From CBCXVS01 sp965178525 (GTDB lineage: Bacteria; Tectomicrobia; Entotheonellia; Entotheonellales; Entotheonellaceae): DNA of 7,063 nucleotides. Of the stretch, positions 1 through 5,109 are shown one piece after another; position 1 is the first letter of the stretch, and every line of letters starts with the position of its first letter. The position numbers were made by a program, and so were the translations under genes. The DNA lies in NCBI GenBank assembly GCA_965178525.1, contig CBCXVS010000349.1, positions 1 through 7,063 on the forward strand. The letters are read 5' to 3'. The notes under the pieces are model-generated. The model saw only the letters and a list, made by a program, of their open reading frames with translations. It was not told the origin of the DNA and did no database searches.

Positions 1-47
1 GCGCCTAACCTTCTCCGTCTGGGACGTCAGACGCCGATCAAGGGAAT

Positions 48-67
48 CCCCTCACTTTAGTGGGGGG
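48..67 (-). terminator. Possible terminator hairpin after the NACHT gene
   Basis: On the plus strand CCCCTCAC (48-55) pairs with GTGGGGGG (60-67) across a four-base TTTA loop. Read as minus-strand RNA the stem has one C-A mismatch. It begins 7 bases after the NACHT stop codon at 74-76, where a terminator would be expected. There is no U-tract after it, so it may be only a 3'-end stabilising hairpin. Rho-independent termination is not demonstrated. Confidence 0.3.
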
Positions 68-73
68 AGGACG

Positions 74-1498
74 TCAATGATTGGCTCCTAAAATCTGTTC
101 TCCAATGAGCCCCCCACTGAGTCCCACCACGAGTGCCGCACCCAAAATGTCGATGATCGTCTGCCAGAGCGCGTATTTCTTGTTGATCTTACGTGATGGG
201 CCAATGCTGGTAAACCGAAACGTATCCAGGAGTCCACCAACCAATCCCACCATTGGCACCAGAGCCCACATCATCGCCTGCACGCCCCATACCAGCTCCA
301 GAATGAGCCCTCCGCTGAGCCCAAAAATCAGCCCCGCCATCAGGCTTGAACAAAACGCATAGAGCCACTGTTGCTGTTGCGTGGGTAGCCAATTTGGCTG
401 TAATTGCTCAATTAAAAAGATGCTCTGAGAGTGTTGACGCATCTTGCGAGCCAACCAGGAGAGCCATCTCTGGGTGAGCGCTTTGGCGTAAGGCGAATTC
501 GCTTTCCCTTTCCGTGCGAACATACGGTGAATATAGGTATCGAATAGGTGCTGACGGCGCTTCTCAAGCGTATTAATAGTTGCATCAGCTAAATGCTCGG
601 CGGGCAGATCTTGGTAAGCCAAGCTCATGATACTCAACATTAAGGGGGATCGAGCCAGCGTTCGTAAAGGGCGATCAGTCTGTAAGGCCATGCGTAACGA
701 AGTCAATGGAGAGCCCGCGGCTGACAAATAGTCATCCACTTGCTTAAGCGTGAGAGGTTGTAAGCAGATCGCGCCCTCGAAGTTGAGTCGCACTGGCAGG
801 GCGGTATATGCTTTAAGGCGGCTACAAACCGCGAGGCCCGCCACACCGAACTCTTCGACAAAGTCGTTAATCGCCTGGACGCAGGCTGTTCGGTGATCTG
901 GCGTGACCTCATCCAAGCCGTCGAGGAGAAGCACGAGACGGCTCTTGTCGAGCCAATCTCGCCCAAACCTCTTGGGAATGTGATATTTGGCCGTGAGTTC
1001 GGAGACAAGCCAGTTGACAAGGTCTTGACCTTTCGTCCAGGTCGAGAGGTTAAAAACAACAGGAATCGGTTGACAAGGATCATTCTCGGCATAGGTAATG
1101 AGATCACGGGCAAGTTCAAGCAGCGTGACGGTCTTGCCCGAGCCAGGTTTCCCGAGAATCAGCAGGGTCGGCCCATCCTTGTTAAAAATGTCAACCATTT
1201 TCTGCTCGGGAGAGAGAAGCTGGGGAGTTTCATCCGGGACTTCCGGAACCATTTTCCACGGACGCTCAATGGTGTCTCTCCGTATCTTTTTGCCAAGTTC
1301 AAGTAAAGCAGCACCATGCAAAGATTGTTCGAGCACATTCTCAATCCAGAATCGCTTGACCCGATCTAAAAGGGTGCGTAAGTTGCTGTAGTCTTCAGCT
1401 TCAGCAGGCAGATGCTGATACTCGATGTAGATGTCCCCTGTGGCGGTGGAGAGACTGTGATGCCCCTGAATATTCTGTCTGATGGTAGGCTCAGACAT
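74..1498 (-). CDS. NACHT-domain STAND NTPase with N-terminal amyloid-like motif and C-terminal membrane segments
   Basis: The 474-residue protein is an NLR-like signalling ATPase. Seen: a beta-prone N-terminal motif at residues 6-27; a helical linker (about 35-75); a Walker A motif GKPGSGKT at 116-123; a Walker B motif LVLLLDGLDE at 188-197; a sensor-like AVCSR at 223-227; helical/winged-helix elements QPLTLKQVDDYL (247-258) and SPLMLSIM (284-291); and a tryptophan-rich linker (345-371). Three hydrophobic Gly/Leu-rich segments follow at about 379-402, 404-424 and 446-467, with GLSGGLI occurring twice. No TPR, WD40 or LRR sensor repeats are present, so the C-terminus is probably a membrane anchor. 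The ATG at 1498 is chosen because GAGGAA lies 6 bases upstream; a TTG at 1525 would add nine residues but lacks such a site. The gene lies 32 bases after the BELL-like gene and is almost certainly co-transcribed with it. Known from the family: NACHT STAND proteins oligomerise after ligand sensing. Inferred: it acts as the receptor that nucleates the neighbouring effector. Confidence 0.93.
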   Translation of the reverse strand: MSEPTIRQNIQGHHSLSTATGDIYIEYQHLPAEAEDYSNLRTLLDRVKRFWIENVLEQSLHGAALLELGKKIRRDTIERPWKMVPEVPDETPQLLSPEQKMVDIFNKDGPTLLILGKPGSGKTVTLLELARDLITYAENDPCQPIPVVFNLSTWTKGQDLVNWLVSELTAKYHIPKRFGRDWLDKSRLVLLLDGLDEVTPDHRTACVQAINDFVEEFGVAGLAVCSRLKAYTALPVRLNFEGAICLQPLTLKQVDDYLSAAGSPLTSLRMALQTDRPLRTLARSPLMLSIMSLAYQDLPAEHLADATINTLEKRRQHLFDTYIHRMFARKGKANSPYAKALTQRWLSWLARKMRQHSQSIFLIEQLQPNWLPTQQQQWLYAFCSSLMAGLIFGLSGGLILELVWGVQAMMWALVPMVGLVGGLLDTFRFTSIGPSRKINKKYALWQTIIDILGAALVVGLSGGLIGEQILGANH

Positions 1499-1504
1499 GG
1501 TAGC

Positions 1505-1510
1505 TTCCTC
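1505..1510 (-). promoter_or_regulatory. Ribosome binding site deciding the NACHT start
   Basis: GAGGAA on the minus strand lies 6 bases before the ATG at 1498. It favours this start over the in-frame TTG at 1525, so the amyloid-like motif sits at the very N-terminus of the mature protein. Confidence 0.7.
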
Positions 1511-1530
1511 ATACTCTGGGAGCAACGGCT

Positions 1531-1902
1531 CTACTGCTTGGTGTTGCCAAAGTTGACATTCACAGTGCCAGTGCCAGATAGGATATTTTGGTTGCCGGTC
1601 ACCGTTTGTTGGACTATCTGATGTCTGTTGGACTGCAACTTGAGTTGCTCGACTAAAGCTGCAGTAGCTTGCATAACGTCCTCATCCTGCTCGGCGTTGG
1701 CTTCAACAAGTTCCTCTTTGAGCGTTTCTCGCCGTCCGGCAGAGTCTGGCTTCTTTTCCAGCTTCTCGACTGCCTCAACAAGGTCACCATTCGCCCCAAA
1801 TTTTTTGGCGATAACCGCCTTGAGTGCCTCGTAACTGTCTTTAATCACTCGCTCACTCAGTTGACCAAGGGCCCCTAAAATCGCATTGCAGATTAGATAC
1901 AT
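1531..1902 (-). CDS. BELL-like helical effector with C-terminal amyloid signalling motif
   Basis: This is a small 123-residue protein. Seen: a short hydrophobic N-terminal stretch (residues 2-14), then amphipathic, charge-rich helices to about residue 90, including KKFGANGDLVEAVEKLE (33-49) and KPDSAGR (51-57). A glutamine/asparagine/glycine-rich beta-prone tail follows (97-119) with core QQTVTGNQNILSGTG (98-112). The helical pattern and the KPDSAGR-type turn recall the BELL domain, the bacterial counterpart of fungal HeLo/HELL cell-death domains; this is recognition from memory, not a search. The tail aligns without gaps with residues 6-27 of the downstream NACHT protein, as expected for an NLR/effector amyloid pair. 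The ATG at 1902 is chosen because AAAGGAG lies 9 bases upstream; upstream extension to 2049 gives non-coding-looking sequence. It is the first gene of the operon, which would supply effector ahead of receptor. Inferred role: membrane-disrupting cell-death effector triggered by amyloid templating. Alternative: an uncharacterised helical adaptor. Confidence 0.82.
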   Translation of the reverse strand: MYLICNAILGALGQLSERVIKDSYEALKAVIAKKFGANGDLVEAVEKLEKKPDSAGRRETLKEELVEANAEQDEDVMQATAALVEQLKLQSNRHQIVQQTVTGNQNILSGTGTVNVNFGNTKQ

Positions 1903-1911
1903 ATTGGTTTT

Positions 1912-1918
1912 CTCCTTT
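1912..1918 (-). promoter_or_regulatory. Ribosome binding site deciding the BELL-like gene start
   Basis: AAAGGAG on the minus strand lies 9 bases before the ATG at 1902. It supports a 123-residue product rather than the longer open frame that reaches 2049. Confidence 0.75.
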
Positions 1919-1929
1919 GTCAAGCTAAC

Positions 1930-1940
1930 TTGTATTACAA
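1930..1940. promoter_or_regulatory. Odd palindrome upstream of the BELL/NACHT operon
   Basis: TTGTA-T-TACAA is a perfect 5+5 palindrome around one central base, centred about 33 bases upstream of the BELL-like start. Read on the minus strand it contains TAATAC, a possible -10 element, so a bound repressor could occlude the promoter. No convincing -35 element lies at the right distance. Operator function is inferred from position only. Confidence 0.25.
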
Positions 1941-2686
1941 TGTGGCTCGCCTGTATATTTATTGGTATTTGGCGGCGCTCGTGCCGCTGCCGTGGATCCA
2001 CCTGCTCAAGTCTGGAAGCATTTGGGGGCATCCACTTAAGGCGGAACACGATGTGCCACGATATTTTCCGGCTCCTGAGAGCTGGGTTCCCCCGTAATGG
2101 GCCTTAAGGACATATTGAGTGGAGATAATCGTATTCTGACTGTCCCGATTTAAACGGATACCCCTGTTTGGCGCCGCACAGCCGCCTACGCTGGCTCGAT
2201 TACACCAATGTAGCGTCAGGTCAGTAGGGCGCAGACACGCCGCAAACCAAATCTCCCCGGCTGGATCCGATCAACGCGTTGGCCCCTTGGTAACCCTAAA
2301 AGACTGGATAATGGCCTATATCCGGCAAAAATCCAGCGATCTGATTTTAGCCTTGATCACTGCATTAGTCACTTTCAACCACTCAGGATGACAGGCGAAA
2401 CGCCTGACTATCCGACTTGTTTGCTATGGATGAATTTTTGCCTGGATTTATTGCGGAGAGGGTAGCCGATACCATGCTTGGCTCGTGTTATCTGACAAAT
2501 CGTGGAAGAGGAATAGGCGGCAAATCTCCGTCTTGCCTCTTACGAACCCTATCTTCCATAGCAACACGTCGTTTTGCCCCCTATCGACTCATCGAGGATT
2601 TTAGGCGGATTGAGGTGTTAGATGCTGGGGTTTGATTGTTGCCATAGAGATAATGTGCTGAGTATGAGCCGGGGTGTAGCTACTCA
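1941..2686. other. Gene-free stretch between defence operon and metabolic cluster
   Basis: No open frame here has a ribosome binding site together with recognisable protein character. The longest plus-strand frame (from 2417 or 2426 to 2635, about 70 codons) has no Shine-Dalgarno sequence and resembles no family I know. Small structures are present: an 8-base inverted repeat CTTAAGGC/GCCTTAAG (2035-2042 and 2101-2108), a hairpin at 2392-2406, and a repeat-like piece at 2381-2393. It looks like decayed or spacer DNA. Confidence 0.6.
2381..2406 (-). repeat. Interspersed-repeat-like fragment with small perfect hairpin
   Basis: Plus-strand CAGGCG-AAA-CGCCTG (2392-2406) is a perfect 6-base-pair stem with a three-base loop. 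Immediately beside it, the minus strand reads TGTCATCCTGAGT (2393-2381). This resembles the TCATTCTGAGCG-type ends of dispersed intergenic palindromic repeats seen in many bacterial genomes. Only one copy is visible in this window, so its repetitive nature is inferred from resemblance. Confidence 0.3.
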
Positions 2687-2755
2687 ATGTCAGAAACTCC
2701 GTCAAAGGCGTTGCCTGCAATATCGTCCATACTTTGTCTTGTGCCTCCTCTGGCC

Positions 2756-2905
2756 ATGCGTCCGCTAGCAATTGGAAATTCGACAGAAGGCGAACTGACC
2801 GAACCGGAACGAGCCGAATACGACGGCTACGTTCGCGCCAATACGTTCATTGCCATCCCGTAACGACAGGCCAGCAAATTCTCGGGACCATGTCGTAGGC
2901 GATGA
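2756..2905 (+). pseudogene. Remnant of a small hypothetical gene, interrupted by an ochre codon
   Basis: The plus-strand frame from 2756 reads a protein-like stretch with LAIGNSTEGELTEPERAEYD followed by GYVRANTFIAIP and then TAA at 2861. The pattern L-T-x-x-E-R-A-E-Y-x-x-Y-V-R-A-N-x-x-I-A-I is characteristic of the C-terminus of a small uncharacterised protein family that usually continues as I-L-Q-x-x-A-R. After the TAA the same frame continues RQASKF before the next stop at 2903. One base change in CCG and one in TAA (from CTG CAA) would restore the expected L-Q. Upstream of 2756 the frame stays open to an ATG at 2687, but that part is unlike the family and has no ribosome binding site. 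It is most simply a truncated, mutated relic. The family link is from memory and unverified. Confidence 0.45.
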
Positions 2906-2908
2906 ACG
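2844..2908 (-). terminator. Long imperfect hairpin downstream of the EthD-like gene
   Basis: CGTTCATTGCC (2844-2854) pairs with GGCGATGAACG (2898-2908). This gives an 11-base-pair stem with one T-G wobble on the plus strand. Inside it TCCCG (2856-2860) pairs with CGGGA (2883-2887). In the minus-strand transcript the structure begins 39 bases after the EthD-like stop codon. It could stop transcription or protect the 3' end, but no U-tract follows. It overlaps the pseudogene remnant, so it may also be accidental. Confidence 0.35.
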
Positions 2909-2947
2909 AGTCTACAAAGGTTCTTGTCCGATTTGACGCCGCCCAGA

Positions 2948-3619
2948 TCACTCCGGAAAAATCCGGCGATACACCCCCGGCGACCCTAGCGCAAAAGCCA
3001 TCTGCGGGCTGATGGTCGCGTTCCATACCGGCGTCTGCGCCTTCCGCACCGCTTCCCATTCGGGGCTGTCTGCCACCTCGGGCGACTGACATTCGTGCAC
3101 GGTAGTGTATTTCGGCTCCCCCGTCACGACTTCAAAGCGACGCGCCCAGATGTAGCCAGGTATGCGGCGGTATAGCGGCAGCCGCTCGGAGTTGTACGCC
3201 TGGTTGAAGTTGTCATCGAGTTCCGCCGGCACCGACATGCGGCCTACCAGCAGGGCTGGGGCCATGTCGGCCTGGGCGATATCTTCGGATACCTCATCAG
3301 GGTAGATGAGGCGGTAGAGATTGCGGACAAAATTCTGCCCCACGACGGTTGGCGACATGCGCTGCGACCAGGCGGTGGGGTGATTCAGGTAATGTTGCCA
3401 GGTGTCGGAAAAATACGCTTCGGGCTCCGACAGTTCATAACAGGCGAGGTATTTCGGGCCGCCGCGCACGGCCATGTACCGCGCGGCGTTCAGCACGCCG
3501 GGAATCGATAAGCGCTCCGCAATATGCTCCTCGTCGTACCAGCGGTTGAATTCGTCCTCCACCTCTGCCGGCACATCCGTGTACACCATGAGCAGGCCCC
3601 GGCCCTTTTTTGCCGCCAT
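2948..3619 (-). CDS. Duplicated EthD/DUF4286-like dimeric alpha/beta-barrel protein
   Basis: The 223-residue soluble protein has no signal peptide and is built from two tandem ferredoxin-like units, residues about 8-107 and 122-222. Unit one has VYTDVPAEVEDEFNRWYDEE (12-31), then HIAERLSIPG (32-41) and ends in YRLIYP (102-107). Unit two has the parallel VPAELDDNFNQAYNSE (130-145), RRIPG (151-155) and YRRIFP (217-222). The W-Y-D-x-E-H signature typical of these small alpha/beta-barrel proteins is intact in unit one but changed to A-Y-N-S-E-R in unit two, so only one half may keep a catalytic or ligand-binding site. Family members (EthD, DUF4286) accompany catabolic gene clusters and often have unknown chemistry. 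The start at 3619 is supported by AAAAGGAGGAG at 3623-3633. The gene is divergent from the zinc dehydrogenase, with 187 bases between the starts, and is probably co-regulated with it. The exact reaction is unknown. Confidence 0.88.
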   Translation of the reverse strand: MAAKKGRGLLMVYTDVPAEVEDEFNRWYDEEHIAERLSIPGVLNAARYMAVRGGPKYLACYELSEPEAYFSDTWQHYLNHPTAWSQRMSPTVVGQNFVRNLYRLIYPDEVSEDIAQADMAPALLVGRMSVPAELDDNFNQAYNSERLPLYRRIPGYIWARRFEVVTGEPKYTTVHECQSPEVADSPEWEAVRKAQTPVWNATISPQMAFALGSPGVYRRIFPE

Positions 3620-3676
3620 TGTCTCCTCCTTTTGCCAACGTCCTCATACGGCAAATATATCAATCATGGCGCACCG

Positions 3677-3682
3677 AGTATA
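3677..3682 (-). promoter_or_regulatory. Possible -10 element for the EthD-like gene
   Basis: TATACT on the minus strand lies about 58 bases upstream of the ATG at 3619. No good -35 match exists 16-18 bases further upstream, so it might depend on an activator. The flanking bases CGAGTATAG and CTATTCG form an imperfect inverted repeat (about 3676-3695) that could bind a regulator. Confidence 0.25.
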
Positions 3683-3747
3683 GCACGACTATTCGACTAC
3701 CCCACCCGATATATTCTATGATATGGTGCGGGGGAGTAAACCGTCGT

Positions 3748-3771
3748 CATGCACATGGTCTGCAGTGCATG
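3748..3771. promoter_or_regulatory. Perfect inverted repeat in the dehydrogenase leader
   Basis: CATGCAC (3748-3754) and GTGCATG (3765-3771) form a perfect 7-base inverted repeat with a 10-base spacer, ending 35 bases before the dehydrogenase start. It lies in the divergent intergenic region and has the size and symmetry of an operator for a dimeric regulator. It could also form a hairpin in the 5' leader. No regulator gene is in the window. Confidence 0.4.
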
Positions 3772-3806
3772 GTGATCCGGACAGCATACATACGGGGAGG
3801 AGTGGT

Positions 3807-4907
3807 ATGAAAGGGCGCGTGGTCGTATGCAAGGAGTACATGAAACCCTTTGAGATCGAGGAGTACGATGTCCCCGAGTTGGAGCCGGGGGCGGTCTTGC
3901 TGCGCATGACCCAGGCCGGTATTTGCGGCTCCGATCTGCACACCTGGCGCGGCGATCAGGTCAATGTCCCCTTGCCTCCGACGGGCCGCGCCATGGGGCA
4001 CGAGGGCACGGGCCGCATCGAGCGCCTCGGCCAAGGCATCGCGGCGGATACGTTGGGGACGCCGGTGCGGGAGGGCGACCGGGTGGTCTACTCGGCGATT
4101 TTCCCGTGCTACCACTGTCATCTCTGTCTGCGCGGCGATACCAATTGGTGCGCCAAACGCGCCTATCCCGCCGCTGGGGTCTGGCCATACTTTACCAGCA
4201 CCTACGCCGATTATCTGTACTTGCCGCCGCGCCATCCCTTCTTCCGCGTGCCGGATGAACTCGATGACGATCTTCTGGGGCCGCTCAATTGCGCCATGGG
4301 GACGGTGACCACCGGCTTGATGCGGGCCGATGCCGGAGAAGGAGACCTAGTGGTCATCATGGGGGCCGGCGGCCTGGGGCTGCACGCCACAGCCATGGCG
4401 AAGGACATGGGCGCGCATCAGGTGATCGTGCTGGATCGCTTGGATAATCGCCTGCGTCTGGCCGAGGAGTTCGGGGCGGATGCGACGATCAATGTGGACG
4501 AATACGACACGGCGGAGGCACGGGTGCAGCGGGTCAGAGAACTCACCAACGACCGCGGCGCCGATATCGTCATGGAGCTGGTGGGCCGGGCTGAGTTGAT
4601 GGCTGAGGGCATCGATATGCTCAGCAATGGCGGCACGTTTGTGGAAATCGGCGATATCGTCGCCGGGCGCGAAGTGTCCATCGATCCGACGAAGCTGCTG
4701 GGCGGCAAGAACATTCTCGGTTCCCGCATGTATCGGGCGTCACTGTTGCCCAAGCTGCTAGATTATCTGGTGCGGAATCGCTATAAACTCCCCTTCCACA
4801 CCATCATTTCCCACAAATTTCCCTTGGAGGAGGTGAACGCGGCATTCGAAAAGGCCGAATGGAACCAACGGCAAACGGAGATCACTCGCGCTATGCTCGT
4901 GCCTTAG
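3807..4907 (+). CDS. Zinc-dependent medium-chain alcohol/polyol dehydrogenase
   Basis: The 366-residue cytosolic oxidoreductase is predicted to interconvert an alcohol and a carbonyl with a nicotinamide cofactor. Seen: a GroES-like N-terminal domain with GICGSDLHTW (38-47, catalytic zinc ligand C40) and GHEGTG (64-69, H65 and E66); a structural zinc site with four cysteines C101, C104, C107 and C115; and a Rossmann fold with GAGGLG at 186-191. An acidic residue, D210, follows the second strand and favours NAD over NADP. The length is normal for the family. The start at 3807 is chosen because GGGGAGGAG (3794-3802) lies just upstream; an ATG at 3723 would add 28 unlikely residues and has no such site. 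The region PLNCAMGTV (159-167) resembles zinc dehydrogenases associated with catabolic clusters, including the proposed phosphonate-associated group, but the substrate cannot be assigned. It lies upstream of the transketolase-like gene on the same strand, probably in one operon. Confidence 0.94.
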   Translation: MKGRVVVCKEYMKPFEIEEYDVPELEPGAVLLRMTQAGICGSDLHTWRGDQVNVPLPPTGRAMGHEGTGRIERLGQGIAADTLGTPVREGDRVVYSAIFPCYHCHLCLRGDTNWCAKRAYPAAGVWPYFTSTYADYLYLPPRHPFFRVPDELDDDLLGPLNCAMGTVTTGLMRADAGEGDLVVIMGAGGLGLHATAMAKDMGAHQVIVLDRLDNRLRLAEEFGADATINVDEYDTAEARVQRVRELTNDRGADIVMELVGRAELMAEGIDMLSNGGTFVEIGDIVAGREVSIDPTKLLGGKNILGSRMYRASLLPKLLDYLVRNRYKLPFHTIISHKFPLEEVNAAFEKAEWNQRQTEITRAMLVP

Positions 4908-4940
4908 AACGGGGTCTTGGCTCGATACGTGGCGTTGTCC

Positions 4941-4978
4941 GGCGCATCGAGGCTGTGGCATGACAGACACGATGCGCC
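4941..4978 (+). promoter_or_regulatory. Strong hairpin between dehydrogenase and transketolase-like genes
   Basis: GGCGCATCG (4941-4949) and CGATGCGCC (4970-4978) are perfectly complementary over 9 bases. Inside, CTGT (4953-4956) pairs with ACAG (4963-4966) around a 6-base loop, leaving a symmetric 3x3 internal loop. The structure starts 33 bases after the dehydrogenase stop and 131 bases before the next start. No T-run follows, so it is more likely a processing or mRNA-stability element, an attenuator or a protein-binding site than a classical terminator. Confidence 0.55.
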
Positions 4979-5096
4979 AAGTTGCATGGCATTCGCCGTT
5001 TCATTTATGATCGGAGCGAGACACGTGATGGGAGCCCGAAGAGGCAAGCGTTGAAGCATAACATACGCAAGCAGGGGTTCGATGGGATTTGACGTC

Positions 5097-5103
5097 AAAG
5101 GAG
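5097..5103 (+). promoter_or_regulatory. Ribosome binding site deciding the transketolase-like start
   Basis: AAAGGAG lies 6 bases before the ATG at 5110. An in-frame TTG at 5089 would place this site inside the coding region, so the ATG is preferred. Confidence 0.8.
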
Positions 5104-5109
5104 CTTTTG

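Noticed and set aside
23..76. Two GACGTCA copies at 23-29 and 70-76 as flanking direct repeats
   Set aside because: Seven-base repeats this close are not significant, and nothing resembling a mobile element lies between them.
1498..1525. TTG start at 1525 extending the NACHT protein by nine residues
   Set aside because: The GAGGAA Shine-Dalgarno sequence lies inside that extension and is correctly spaced for the ATG at 1498. The nine extra residues add no recognisable feature.
1918..1923. TTGACA on the minus strand as a -35 element
   Set aside because: It overlaps the ribosome binding site of the BELL-like gene. A matching -10 would fall inside the coding start, giving a transcript lacking the site.
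1903..2049. 49-residue upstream extension of the BELL-like frame
   Set aside because: The strong AAAGGAG before 1902 fixes the start, and the extension has an arginine/proline-rich, non-coding character.
2035..2108. CTTAAGGC/GCCTTAAG inverted repeat as an attachment site or terminator
   Set aside because: The arms are short, 58 bases apart and built on a self-palindromic core, so chance is the simplest explanation.
2421..2564. 10-base inverted repeat TTGCTATGGA (2421-2430) / TCCATAGCAA (2555-2564) as ends of a miniature transposable element
   Set aside because: A 10-base inverted match at this distance is expected by chance in about 1 kb. No target-site duplication is visible and only one copy is present.
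2417..2635. Plus-strand open frame of about 70 codons
   Set aside because: It has no ribosome binding site, no recognisable protein pattern and no supporting neighbour.
3723..3806. ATG at 3723 as the dehydrogenase start
   Set aside because: It lacks a Shine-Dalgarno sequence, would place the inverted repeat in coding sequence, and adds 28 residues atypical for the family N-terminus.
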